Made by a program: the position numbers and the translations under genes. This document shows, piece by piece, positions 35,116-48,100 of a stretch of 64,000 nucleotides of DNA. Position 1 is the first letter of the stretch, and every line of letters begins with the position of its first letter. The notes under the pieces were generated by a model that saw only the letters and a list, made by a program, of their open reading frames with translations, did no database searches and was not told the origin of the DNA. Origin of the DNA: Phoronis australis (Eukaryota > Phoronida > Phoronidae); contig NMRA01000043.1 of the NCBI GenBank assembly GCA_002633005.1, positions 439,229 to 503,228 of the forward strand, read 5' to 3'.

Positions 35116-37523
35116 TGCGCGCATGTGTTGTTAGCTACAAAAAACAGTAGGTTGATTTGGAGTGACCACTAAACCAAGTACAAGTTTCTAAATGCAGTAC
35201 CAGATAGTCTTAATTGGTTCTGCAGTGTAAAAATATTGCTGCCTTGTCACTAATTTGAGCCGCACTGAAGCCTGAGCCCTCCGTGTTCGCGTGTTTGCCG
35301 GCTCAACTAGTTTGGAGGGACAGTGAACCAGTCCCTCTTTTTGAAGGTTTATCCCACTTTCTGCCCACGGCATTAAGATGTCCTTTTTGACACACATTGA
35401 ACTTGTGATTTACCACGAATTCACTCCTTTAAGTTTCTCAGTTCCCGTGTTGTTGGGAGGTACTAGTTTGCGTCTGTTTCGGCTGACATTTCACTTCAGA
35501 GTCTCGTTTGTTCAGATGTTCCGGCTCCTATATATGTGTCTGTCGAAACAAATTGTCGGAAAATTACTCAAACATTTGGTCTTCACCCAGCCGACATAGA
35601 TCACAGTCAAATCGAGTTGCATTACCAGAAAGTTAATGGGTGCGTTAGTTTCAACTCAAGAGATTTTGAAAACTGGACAAGTGCGATGAAATTTGCGACG
35701 GCCGGATCTGACTATCCAAAATTAGGTTCACGCACGGACGCAATTTTTTTTAACTGAAGGCGTGGGAACTATTGCACCTTTATCAGTACAAATAGCCTAC
35801 ACACGGGGCCACGGAAAGCGGTTTTAACAATTAAAATTGTGTAGCGCAACTGCTTTTGTTCAATCGTGTTACCCCGTGCAGAGACTCGGAAGTAAAGCCT
35901 AAACTAAATTCACGTGGAACTTTTTTCACGAGTTAAAATATAATGCTTCACTGGCTGGGGTGGGCTTAATGCTGATTTGTTATTCTTGGGACTAGATGCG
36001 CGTATACACGGCTGATTCAGTACGTGTTTGACTACACCAATAGAAAACTTCAGAGCATTCACTGAAGTAACCGGGTATGTTGCAACCTGGCAACTGGGCT
36101 TGCAGCTGCAGTTTTGTGAAACTGAATAAAATAGGCCTATCATTCTGACATAGTACATTCACCTATGTTTGTATGATGTTTCATGAAAAATATTTTTGTT
36201 TTTGAGAATCAAATGTGACAGCTTTCAATGCATTTCGCCCTGTTAAGCTCGCTGAGAAATCGAAAATCGAATTTTAATTCCATACTTAAAAGCATCTTAC
36301 TGTTATGAAATCGGTCTCGTAAGAGCCATGATAGAATCTCCGTGATTTGCGGTCGAGAAGAGTATCAAAACCATAAGCGACCCCGGAAAACGCTTCAGAT
36401 GGCGTGGCTAATCAATCTTTAGATTGCGAGTTCAAAAATGGTACATATAGGCATTGCCTGTGACTTGAATTGCCAGCTGCGATCAGTCAACGGAAATAGA
36501 ACCCTATCACGGTAAGGAATATTTAGGGAGATTTTGTAAGAGTACTTGTCCAAATCGATTTTCGTTTTTAGTCAAATAAACAGCTAAGACGAAATGCAGC
36601 TTTAAATGAAGCTATCTGGGGTAAAAATCGTTACGGTAACCGCGCTTATTCGATCTTCGGTTGTTGCCGAATGTACCGACAACTCAAGTCACAGTCAACG
36701 TGTAAACTGCATTTTCGAATTCGAAATTTTAGGATTGGCCAAACCCTAATAAACTCTAGTAGCGTTTTCTTGAGTCGCTAATGGTTTGGACGTTCTACAG
36801 AATCTTATCACGGTGAGGGCGATAGTGTGAGAGTAACAGACTTAAAAGGAATGTGGTTGAGTTTACATATACTTGTCTAGATACCTTTTGTGCATGTTCA
36901 ACTGACGTTTACTGAAACTCGTCCGTTTTAGCATAGAACCTAGAATTTAAGGACTATTTTAATTCGTCGTCTCCTAAATATGGAAACATTTGTTTTTAAA
37001 TAAACATGTTAATTTCTCGAGAACAGATGATACCTTGCCAGTTTCCTTGGATTGACCATAATCATGGGATTCTCAGTATAATTGTTCAGTAAAATCATTC
37101 TTAATGTATCTGAGTTCGTTGGTACACACTAGAATATCATCACCAGCAAAACTAATAATTTTTACATGACAATTGACAAATGTGTTCAACAGAACTGTCT
37201 CGGTGCAGAGCCTTGGGGAGGCGGGCAGCTACTTCTAGAAGTATTTACTTTCGCATGTTATTGTCCGTCTTGTTCTCTTGTTGGATCTGCTGTGTGTGAA
37301 CTTCGTTGGATTCCTGCTTAACCTCATTATAGCGTATGCGTGAACTTGACAAGTTCACTCAAATAATCACGTTCACGTTAAAAAATTGCACTGCACTAAA
37401 CCAAATTAATGTGAATAAAGTAACGTAAATTTTTACCAATACTTTTTCAACTAGTGGCGATCTCATTCACGAAACAATAATTCATGTGATCATTCACATA
37501 TCCCTCCGATTCTTTGACACAAG
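35116..37523. other. Unique AT-rich DNA
   Basis: No supported gene. The 73-codon ORF at 35536-35757 reads like protein in places (for example CVSFNSRDFENWTSAM), but has no family match and no clear splice context. Confidence 0.4.
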
Positions 37524-37822
37524 CAGGGGCGGATCTAGAATTTCGAGTTAGGGGGCCAGGGCACGGGAATAACCAGAATTTCGACAGATGCGCGCGCCAG
37601 CCTAAAATGTGGGGACGCAGAGGCCTCGAATGTTTGGGGTTGCGGACCTGTTGACTAAAAAAATACGGTCACAAAACGGGGTTTCAGTTTGTTCAGAGCC
37701 TATTGCCTTCATGCCCGACGAGCCCCTGCTTGCGCGCACCCGAACTCCCAAATGGTATCTGGTAGAGTATTAGGGGGGAGGGCATGGCCCCCTTGGCTCC
37801 CCCCCCCCCAAATCCGCCACTG
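37524..37822 (+). mobile_element. 299-bp MITE with CAG(G/T)GGCGGAT(C/T)T ends
   Basis: The left end is CAGGGGCGGATCTAGAATTT; the right end, reverse complemented, starts CAGTGGCGGATTTGGGGG. ACAAG lies immediately outside both ends (37519-37523 and 37823-37827). CAGNGGCGGAT ends recall hAT-type MITEs, for which an 8-bp duplication would be expected; only five bases match here. Noncoding. Confidence 0.65.
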
Positions 37823-38506
37823 ACAAGTTTCGCTAAGGAGAAAATGGGTGATCATGAGGCCGATAATTACAAAATCACTTCGTATTGAACAAAAGATTTC
37901 ACTTGACTGCCAAATGAATATTCAATTCCAATATTTCGCATACGCAATCTTGAGATTAAGCACTGAGGATTCTGAGTTCACGCACAGCAGCTGGATCCAC
38001 TAGGCCTACCTGCCAAAATCTCACCGGCGTTCGTCGGTTCAATCATAGATATCCTACGGAGGCCCAAAAATGACATTGAAACAAACAATTATTTTACTTT
38101 TTTCTCTGCGGAGAAAAAGTGATATATTTTTTCGTCATAACGTCGATTTTTTGCAAATAATTGTGTTGTCAATGTCATCTTAGGGCCTCTGAGATAATAT
38201 CATGCTCTGGTAGGCTGTTCAGAAATACACAGCGACTGACCCTAGTAGTGAGACTAGCTTACACCAGAGGGAGAAGCGTGTCTTGAACGACTAGATGGCC
38301 CGGATGTAAGTTGTTGTGACAAAGATTTGTCGCAAGCCAAAGTTGCTCAGGTTGTCAGGTATAAACTACAATTTCGCTTCGTCCCAAGGTACCAGTTAGT
38401 ATTTGTGACATTGACTTCTCTTAACATATTGTTCAATGTGTGATTTATTCCGAATTAGCTAAAATTAGTTTATGCAATATCGTGCGCTGATGTAGCCCAA
38501 ATGGCA
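37823..38506. other. Unassigned DNA
   Basis: No gene or repeat recognised. Confidence 0.4.
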
Positions 38507-38644
38507 AATGTGAACATAGCCAGCCAGCTAGCTGTATGAAGACTGTCGTCAAAATACAGCTAGGTCCCACTGCGTGTATTTCATCCGTAGACCCCGAAAT
38601 TGCACACAGCCAGGGTAGTTCTGCTCGTCACCTCGCCGTGAAAC
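38507..38644 (+). repeat. Duplication block X, copy 1
   Basis: From AATGTGAACATAGCCAGCCA to GCCGTGAAAC; matches 38794-38931 with few substitutions. Confidence 0.9.
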
Positions 38645-38656
38645 TTAAATGATTTA

Positions 38657-38793
38657 GTTTACTCAAGGAAGACTGTAGTTTTTAATGACACCAATTTTGT
38701 GTCAGATTTTAATCTTACCACTTTTTTACCCACATCGGTGCAAAGCTGTGTATTTATATAATATTTTATTATATACAGCTTTGTACCAAGTCT
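38657..38793 (+). repeat. Duplication block Y, copy 1
   Basis: From GTTTACTCAAGGAAGACTG to GTACCAAGTCT; matches 39430-39550, which has a shorter AT-rich centre. Confidence 0.85.
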
Positions 38794-38931
38794 AATGTGA
38801 ACATAGCCAGCCAGCTAGCTGTATGAAGACTGTCGTCAAAATACAGCTAGGTACCACTGTGTGTATTTCTTCCGTAGACCCCGAAATTGCACACAGCCAG
38901 GGTAGTTCTGTTCGTCACCGCACTGTGAAAC
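38794..38931 (+). repeat. Duplication block X, copy 2
   Basis: Second copy of 38507-38644. It includes, on the minus strand, the possible terminal exon described at 38836-38922. Confidence 0.9.
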
Positions 38932-39048
38932 ATGTATCAACATGTAAAGCTAAAGACCGGACGGGGTGCATGCAAAATCTGGGAATCAACCGACACTCAC
39001 CTTGCCCGTGACAGCAGTTAAAGTGAAAAACAATGCAATAAACGTCAT
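38836..39048 (-). CDS. Tentative two-exon gene for a short secreted peptide
   Basis: On the minus strand an ATG at 39048 opens a 16-codon exon (MTFIALFFTLTAVTGK, a typical signal peptide) ending at a GTGAGT donor after 39001. After a 78-bp intron with a T-rich CACAG acceptor, a second exon (38922-38836) continues in phase for 28 residues to a TGA. It contains two cysteines and the phrase NYPGCVQFRGLR. The total is 44 residues, as for a small secreted peptide. I know no homologue. A copy of the second exon lies in block X copy 1 (about 38549-38632), but its upstream acceptor is not conserved. Confidence 0.3.
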
Positions 39049-39429
39049 TTTCTTGCGTAACTCCGCCTTTTCTAATAATGAAAAGAATGTCGTCGTTTTG
39101 AAAACAATAAGCTCGTGTCACACGCACGCGCCATTCCCTAAATTTTTTGCAACATCTCTCGGGAGATGAAGCTTGGTAGCAGCAAATTTCTTCTGAAATT
39201 AGGTTTTTTGAAAATTTCGCTATCAAGTGAAACCAGTTCCGATAATTTGTTGTGACGTGTATGCATCCTCACGAAAGAACAACAGTTGATTGAAGAATTG
39301 GCGAAAAAAACTGGCCAATGGGTGACGCAATATTTCATGGCGCTGAAAGCCGTCGCTAAAGTTCGCTCCACAACTTTAGTAGCAGAATAACGGTAGAACG
39401 CCATTTTTTCCAACACCGTTAAATAATCT

Positions 39430-39550
39430 GGTTTACTCAAGGAAGACTAGTTTTTAATGACACTAATTTTGTGTCAGATTTTATCTTACCACTTTTTTAC
39501 CCAAATCGGTGCAAAGCTGTATATTTAGTAAACTGTTTTGTACCAAGTCT
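39430..39550 (+). repeat. Duplication block Y, copy 2
   Basis: Second copy of 38657-38793. The 498 bp between X copy 2 and Y copy 2 (38932-39429) has no counterpart between the first copies, which are separated by only 12 bp. Confidence 0.85.
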
Positions 39551-39742
39551 ACAGAGGGAGCTGTTTATGCCACTTTTACCCAAATATGTACCTTATCCAC
39601 GTTTCTCTGTCCCACGAGAAGTTTAAAATGTGCCCAAATACTGAGTTGTCACAACCATCACAAACTTAACGCCTACTTTGTCATTCTTTATCGTTTCGCA
39701 AACCACGTTCTTCCAACTACATTTACATAGTGGAGGGCGAAT

Positions 39743-39892
39743 AATGCTCTGACTGGTTGTCCCAAGTCAACGTAGTGTGTATCAACCAATAAATGCTCTG
39801 ACTGGTTGTCCCAAGTCAACGTAGTGTGTATCAACCAATAAATGCTCTGACTGGTTGTCCCAAGTCAACGTAGTGTGTATCAACCAATAAAT
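39743..39892 (+). repeat. 50-bp tandem repeat, three copies
   Basis: AATGCTCTGACTGGTTGTCC with the following 30 bases is repeated three times with no visible change, so the duplication is recent. Confidence 0.95.
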
Positions 39893-40985
39893 GCTCATAA
39901 CTTGAGGTCACCTTATTAGCACATTGTCCGATTGTGTTTGCGGTTGTTCTTATTTGACAGTTCACTGACTCGTGGCGTTGGTTTTGGTGCTTTTCAAATG
40001 AAATTGGTGATTTTGTTTAGTTTAATCTCAAGATCGCGTATGTGCATGTACTTGGCAATCACTGAACAGGTGGAATATTTGTTTTGTGTAAAGAATGTTT
40101 TGAATTATTAGCTTCATGATCAGCCATTTTCCCCTTTATTGGAACTAAAGTCACAGATTGGAAGAGTATGTGTATGGTTAATTATTTGTTGTTTGATGAA
40201 AAAAAGGCCAATAGTTGAATAAAGCCAATAGAGATCAGGCTAGCACGTAATTTGCTTCGGTGCAGTGCACATTTTAATGTGAACGGGATTACCGGTATTT
40301 GTGTGAACTCGCCACGTTTCTTTGTGTATTCCATTTTGACACATACGCAATCTGGAGAGAAAGCAGGAATCCAAGTTCAAGCACAATAACAATACTACGG
40401 TCAGCAGGGTCAGTGTCCTATTTTCGGGCCATTTTAGTTCAGAGTCACTTCACGGGTAATTTATTGAGTATTGGAAGAATGTTAAATAGTTTGTGGAATT
40501 ATTAAGTCATCAACTGTTGGTTTTGGTTTATCTTTGTTCTAATTTGGATAATTGTAGAGCATCTGGTTGATATCTGAAGCAGTCTTGGAAAGAATTTTGA
40601 GTTTCTGCTTGACCTAGTTCTGTAAGTGACCAATATCTCAGTCCAGTAGTTAACCATGAAGTTTAAGAATAGGGCCTTCCCGTATTACACGTGCAGCGAT
40701 ACTTGAATCTGGCTGTATTTACTCACAATGTCACAATGTCCATGAAGCATTTTTGTAGCCTCACGGTTTTTGTGCCATTGCATTTCCGCATGTTCTTTGT
40801 TATCATATTCTTTACATGTTTTTCTTAGTTGCATTACTCTTTTAGTCCAACAAAGTATTACTGATGTGCTGGCGGGCTACAACCAAGAGGATTGGAAGTT
40901 GAATAAACCTCCAAAAACTATGCACAAGGAAATGTTGACAAAATTCAACTTTAAGACCTTAATAAACCCAGGTTCCATATGCTTA
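39893..40985. other. Unassigned DNA upstream of the ELMOD gene
   Basis: No gene recognised. Confidence 0.4.
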
Positions 40986-40989
40986 AAGT

Positions 40990-41235
40990 TTACTAGCCTC
41001 AACTTGTTACACAGATGAGAAGTTAAGTTTGGTCTCCCAAGGAACTGACATGAATTCATTATTACTCGAGAATGTGCTGTGCGAATAAAATGGCACATCG
41101 TGGCAAGTATTTTGTACCCTAGTGTGAGCATAATTCTTTCATCATTCTTTCCAACTCCAGTTATCACTTTTGATTAAGGAGCAATCTGAGACTAATTTCA
41201 TGATGGTGTTAGTGGTCAAAATCAATTTTTGTGAT
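40990..41235 (+). repeat. Dispersed repeat I, copy 1
   Basis: TGCGAATAAAATGGCACATCGTGG, TTCAACTCCAG-like and TGAGACTAATTTCATGATGG segments align in order with 58605-58860. The repeat lies about 0.7 kb upstream of the ELMOD start codon. Confidence 0.55.
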
Positions 41236-41934
41236 GGAAGTCGGGGGTTTAAATGCACTTTAATTCATTATCTATGAATGATGTGTTTCACATACAAACT
41301 TTAGAACATCCCATATGACAATATGTAGCAAGTGCATCTCTGAGACAACTTCATAAACAAAAAGTTGACAGATTGTGGAAAGCAGTAGTACATTTGTACA
41401 TTGATGACGTTTTGTGACTGCTTGTACACAGTTCCAAACTTATTGCAGCTAAGTAGTAAAGCATGGTCAGGGATTGTCTGTGTTGCTGTCAAGTCTTCTG
41501 TTCTCAGTCAGCTGGATGTCGTGGGTTAGCAGGGTGTTGACTCCCAAATTCTATTCACCAAACACTGCTCTTAGGGTAGCAAAATTTGCTAGTCCAAAGG
41601 ATATTTTTGATCGTCTTTTGGCAACACGATGGATAGTGATGCCATTTTCGTTTTCGCTGTTGTCAATGGGAGTAAAAAGAGGACATTTTGAACACTGGTA
41701 TGACTGTCGCCAGCCCTCTCCTCACCCTAAACCTGTAAGAGTTGAATAAAATAAAAAAAAAAACAAATCCCACATTATTTTTGCATTTGTGAGGTGGAAT
41801 TTCTTTTTTGAAAGTGTTCGACTAAAAATACTGCAACATTGACTTGATTTTTTAAGAAAAAAAACAACACCAGTATGCTGAAAGTTAAGTACTCAGGAGA
41901 ATTTTAACTACGAATTGTTAAATTTCACTTTCAG
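41236..41934. promoter_or_regulatory. Region immediately upstream of the ELMOD coding exons
   Basis: This stretch should hold the 5' untranslated sequence or an upstream intron. A TTTCACTTTCAG acceptor ends at 41934, so an untranslated first exon probably lies further left. I could not identify a promoter. A segment near 41755-41845 faintly resembles 55597-55690 downstream of the gene. Confidence 0.35.
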
Positions 41935-41965
41935 GTTTTCACCATTGACCCAGTATCCACCATCT

Positions 41966-42125
41966 ATGGTGCTTTCTTTCCTCTGGGAACATGTTTGGCC
42001 CAGTATCTTCCTGACAATCCTTAGGCCGATGTTCAAGTGGATTGTGGGAAAAGTTACTGGGAAGTGTGAGCTGCTTCGCATATGTTACTCAAACACACAA
42101 GGAGCGGATCGAACTTATGGCATAG
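41966..42125 (+). CDS. ELMOD2-like: ELMOD exon 1 (coding part)
   Basis: Encodes residues 1-53 (MVLSFLWEHVWPSIF... to DRTYGI), ending in phase 1 at a GTGATT donor. The exon probably begins at 41935, after TTTCAG. Confidence 0.9.
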
Positions 42126-45100
42126 GTGATTAGAACCTTACTTCTTGCAGCATGATTTTATATATGCTAATTTTTAATGTATTTACAAACTGAGCTAATA
42201 ACAGACATTTTTCTTTATCTTTATTTCTGCTGAGAAATTTGAGAAAACTTCACTTGTTTGCCATATTGTGTGAATAATTACCATAATCATTATAAAAGTT
42301 TGAATAATTACCATAATCATTATAAAAGTGTGAATAATTACCATAATCATTATAAAAGTGTGAATAATTACCATAATCATTATAAAAGTTTGATGCTGCT
42401 GTTACCAAGCTAGTGACCAAAAGCTTCTGTCCACACCAAATGTGCATTTAAGAGTTTAATTTTAAGTAAATTAATAAGGTCTGTTTGTTGGTTTATTTTT
42501 TACCAATAGTCAATGTAGCTGTTTTCTGTTCCACTTGATTTTAATTCGTGCATAGGTAATAACCTGTTGCTCATAGATTATATGTGTTGTGACAGTCATA
42601 AATATTTGCTTTGTTGCAATTTTGCTTCTTTCTAGTTGGGAGGAAATTGTTTCGTTCCCGATCCATATTGGTTTTCCCCTCTGATGGAAAAATTACAAAA
42701 TATTGCAAAAATCAGATTTGGGCTGCCATACTTCCTGTTAAAACCAACTTTCAGTTAGCGTGAATTCTTTTTCTGCAAATGATGTTCTGAGCTGTTCAAC
42801 TTTTTTAATAAAATCCTTTTGGTATATTTTATCATTCCTTCTGCATTTGCCTGCTAAGTACATTGCATGTGAGTGTTTGTTTTTAATCCTGTTTTCTACA
42901 AAAATATTGCAAATGTGCTATCAATTACAGGACCAATTACCAGAATGCTGATTATGATTTGCAAGTTATATGTTTTGGTTAGCTCACTGGGAAGCACTTG
43001 TCTGGGGGTTTTATAATACAACTGTACAGTGTGTTTTGTTAACTGGGCTGTGTTGGTCATGTGTGTGCGCAGGCCTGCTGTATTCTTCAATTGGTTGTAT
43101 TTTGCTGTGAAGGAAGTTAGCTAATTGTTAACTGCTTTTGAAGTTTGAGGCTGAATGGTGGTTTGGTGCCCTCAAAGTTTCCTGCTCCATCCAACAACTA
43201 TCTTGTGTCAGATACATTTAAAAACAACAGGGTTCTAGCAAATCTAAATCTCTGGACAGTCTCTAAGCTTGGATTTCACATGTTTTTATTGAATATGAGG
43301 TCTTCATACCCCTTGGTGTGAGAGCTCATTGCTCATGCTTGAAATGAAAACAACTGCATCTTATGCACATTGAAGTTGATGTGGTATAGGGAGTCAACCA
43401 TCATGAAAGCCGACCTTTTACTGTCACTTATGTCCTGTTGAACTTAATGATTACAAAATTGGGTGAGAGCACTAAATATCTCAACCAGCATATTTTGTTG
43501 TGTAATTTTGGCCAATCGTTTCCTGACTTGCTGGAGATTACCAGTAAAATTGCTAGGTCTGGCCTTCACTGTTTTCACTTTGAAGTGTTTATGTAAGCAT
43601 TATTTGTGGATGGTGGTTTGAAGGAAAAAGTTGTCAGTTTTGATCTGTATAATCTGTTTTGTATTGTCCGTGATAGCCCAAAACATAAATTTTTTAAATG
43701 CTTTTCATCGCCATAAACAATTGTATGTATCATGACTGCAAATATTCAAAGTGCTTCAAAATACCGTCAAATCCTGGTCAGTGTAGTTTTACCTCTGAGC
43801 TGTGTGGAAAGGATTATCAAAGCTTTTGAAGGAATTGATAAGTAACACTGCTGGCATAGCCAGAGTTATTCAACAGTTGGCTATGGGGGGGAGGGATGTG
43901 TTGAGTAGCAACCAGGGAGCTCTTTGCACGGGGTGGTGGACGTAGAATTGAAATGAGCTGTGAGCTATGTTCGAGGCCAGGGTGTCAGATTTTATTGAGA
44001 TACTGAAACTTCATATTGGCACTGTTTTGAATCTGTAATCACCAATTCCTTTGTGTTCTCTCTTGTAGAATACAGTCTCAAACACTCTAAGACGGGAGCC
44101 CTGAAACAGATTCTAGTTGACGATGACGTAAATATTGAAAGTGTTGTCTCCACTATTATGACCATCAAACTGGTTAAACCTGAAGTGCATCCGCAGTAAG
44201 TGCTGTTTGTTATCTTGTCATTGTCAGACTTTAAGGAAGGCCTGATGCTCCCTTTGTCATAGTCAGACTTTAAGGAAGGCCTGATGCTCCCTGCTGGATA
44301 TAAGGCATTCTACTGCACCTCGATGACTTAAAAAATTAAATTCAACACCTCGCTTCACATTATGTAGCATGAGCGGATAACAATCTTTCAACTCCATTTG
44401 TTGGATAAGATATTAAGCAAAGTGGGCTTCCAACTGAAAGGCAGTGGGTTCAACCTCTGGCAGCTGTAGTCCTGTAGGTGTGCCCTTGAGCAAGGCACTT
44501 AAAACCTTTTTGCTTCAGTAGACTTCTCTGTACATGAGTACCAGCTAAGACTGAGAAGGGACCAGTGACAGCATAGGCCCTACCAGATGATCTGAATGGG
44601 AAAGCCAATATTTTGATGTTAACTTCACTGAATCCAGATCCCCGGATATCTTAAGAAACTTTAATCATTGTTAGTGACAAAGGAACTGTGTTCAACAGCA
44701 TGTCTAGTCTGTTTGGTCTTGCAAGAGCAAGATGTGGCAAACAGATTGTCGGGGGCCCATTACATCACGTTTTTTATGCGCCCACACTTATATGTGGACG
44801 CATTATGCCGTCATCTCCGTTGGTCCGTCCGTCTGTGCGGCGTCCGTCCGGCGTCCGCTGCTTTATCTCCAAAACCCTTTGACATACGTTCATGAAATTT
44901 GGCACATATGTTCCATTCATAAATGGGACGGCATGTGCAATTTTTCGGACGGATCCGACTACCGGTGTGCCCCCTAGTGGCAATTTTAGTTTTTTACGCT
45001 TACCTTTGTATCTTCAAAAGTCCTGATTAACGGATTTTCATGAAATTTGGTATGTAGGCACCTATTAGTGAGATGACGCTATCCTCCCGTTTTCAGATAG

Positions 45101-48100
45101 ATTCGACATAGTTTGCGCCACCTAGTGGCCATTTTTAGTGTTTTTGAGTCTGTTTTTGTGCGTCCACCCCTCTATCAACCAAACCGTTCAAAGGATGATT
45201 GTGAAAATTGGCATGTATATGCTTACTATGTAGAGGACGGTTGACGTTGATTTTCCAACGATTTCGACTACTGTGGCACCTCCTAGTGGCAGTTTTTTGT
45301 TTTTTTGCGCCTATGGCTGTTTCTCCTAAACCGTTCACAGGATCTTTACGAAATTGTGTAAGTATATTTATATGATGTTAACAATGGAAGATGACGAATT
45401 TTGGACGGATCCGACTACCAGTGTGCCCCCTAGTGGCAATTTTATTATTTTACGTTTACCTTTGTATCTTTAAAAATCCTTAACGGAATATTCATGAAAT
45501 TTAATATGTAGGCACCTATTAGTGAGATGACACTATCCACCCGTTTTCGGATGGATTCAACGTAGTTTGCGCCACCTAGTGGCCATTTTTACTGTTTTCA
45601 AGTCTGTATTTTTGCGTCCACCCCTCTATCAACCAAACCGCTCAAATGATGATTGTGAAAATTGGCATGTATGTGCTTACTATAAAGAGGACAGCTGACA
45701 ATGATTTTCAGACGATTTGGACTACTGTGGTGCCTCCTAGTGGCAGTTTTGTTTTTTTTTGCGCCTATGGCTGTATCTCCTAAACCATTCGCAGGATCTT
45801 TATGAAATTTAGTAAGTGTATTTATATGATGTTAACAACAGACGATGACAACTTTTGGACGGATTCGTCTACCAGTGTGCCCCCTAGTGGCAATTTTATT
45901 TTTTTACGTTTACCTCTGTATCTTCACAAGTCCTTAACGGATTTTCATGAAATTTGGTATGTAGGCACCTATTAGTGCGATGACGCTATCCTCCCGTTTT
46001 CGGATGGATTCGACCTAGTTTGCGACACCCAGTGGCCATTTTTACTGTTTTTGAGTCTGTTTTTTTGACGTCCACCCTTTTATCAACCAAACCGCTCTAA
46101 GTATGATTGTGAAAATTGGCATGTATGTTCTTACTATGAAGAGGACGGTTGACGCTGAATTTCCCATGACTTTGATTACTGTGGAGCCTCCTAGTGGCAT
46201 TTTTTTGTGCCCATGGCTGTATCTCCCAAACCGTTTGCAGGATCTTTACTAAATTTAGCAAGTGTATTTATGTGATGTTGACAATGGACGATGACGACTT
46301 TAGGATGATTCTGACTACCAGTATGCCTCTAGTGACAATTTTAGTATTTTACATTGACCTCTGTATTTTCATAGGTCTTCCATTTTGCAAAGTACAACAT
46401 ACTACATATATGTCCTCTACTGGCCACTTTATGGTACCAATAAACAACCCTAGAAGGATACCGTATACGGTGCATCTGTGGGCGCATTTCAACACTCTGC
46501 GTTGCTCTTATATAATTTATTCTTCAAACATAACAATGCAGATAGTTAACCGTAATATTGCAGCAATGACATTCAAATTTTGTATTAGTAAAATGTAAAC
46601 ACTAGTTTTAAGGTAGTTGACATGATACACATACACACATGAGTCACCCAGTGCAGACCCACACATACACACATGAGTCACCCAGTGCAGACCCACACAT
46701 ACACACATGAGTCACCCAGTGCAGACCCACACATACACACATCAGTCACCCAGTGCAGACCCACACATACACACATCAGTCACCCAGTGCAGACCCACAC
46801 ATACACATGTCAATCACCCAGTGCAGGCCCCACTCAACTTAATTTTAAGTGTGCAATATAAACCTGTATCAGTGAATAGATAAGTTTGTCAGCAAAGATA
46901 GACTCCCACGATTTCCAGAATTCCTTTAGTTCATTTGGATTTTTTTGCTTTAAAATAAAATTTATTTTCAAATAATTAATAAAAACATTTGAAGTAAAGG
47001 CATTCTTTTTAATTTTTGAAATGTTTGTTCAATATTTCTCGTGCATTACAAACCAGTTGAGTTTTCTTTTTTGAACGGAGTTACAAAGAGTATTGCCTTT
47101 CTTTCCAATTGGAGTTCAGGGTTGACCTCCGCTGATAGCAGATTCTCAATGTCACACCAAAAAGAGCACGTGACGCAACAGTCTACAAATAAGTGTTCAG
47201 TTGTCACACATTCGTTCTTACAGAAAGTACAAGAATCAGAATCAACATATTTTATTTTAAACAACCAAGCGTTGTAGGGAAGGATCCTATGCAGCACTTT
47301 GTATTGAAACTGGCATACTTTTGTATCATTTACACTTAAAAGAGGGATTTTATATAGTATCCTCCACATATAAGGATCAAAAATGTATCCTACGTCCTCT
47401 AATTTCTGAGCAGTAGGCTTCAGAGAATTCTTATTTAATACATTATAAATACATTTACATCCACATTGATCAACAAGTAGGGTGGTCAATGAAGATGGAA
47501 TAATTGGTCATTTTGTAATTGGGATAATTTTTTTCAAGAAAGGCCTTTACTTAGCTGACTGAAGAAAGGTATCGCAAAAAATCAACTTTTACGTTTCTTC
47601 TACAGAAGTGATGGTATGAAAGGAAAGTACCATTACTATCCAAAATGTGATTAAAATGACAAATATATTTCTGTAAAAAGATTCCTCATAAAAAGGTTGC
47701 TTGCCTACTAGAACTTTACTGTAGTTGTCTAAAATATTTACAGAAACAATTCTGCATTCTTGCTTGTCTACATTGTCACACTGTTTTCTAATTAAAGATG
47801 CCCAATGTTGTAAACATTCACGCCAAAATTTGTTATTAACATTTAATTTGCTCGTCAAGAAAAAATCTCCGTGTTTTAAAGTTTCATTCTTTGCTATACC
47901 GAACTCTGCCTCAACAAGTAGTGTCTACTTGGATTGAGAAGTAAAAAGTCTCCTTGTCCAAGAAAGTTTAAGAGCTACATTAATAAAAATGTTTCAGGTC
48001 GATTATATTAACCCCCCTTCTTTGATGCTTTTTGTCAATATACCTCTGTTAATCTTGCCTGGTTTTGTTATTCCAAATATATTTGAAAAACAAATTGTTC

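Noticed and set aside
46194-46598. 134-codon ORF at the end of element E1
   Set aside because: It spans the tandem repeat and the element boundary, so it is repeat-derived.
47041-47277. Plus-strand 78-codon ORF
   Set aside because: It is the antisense shadow of the LINE ORF2 C-terminus.
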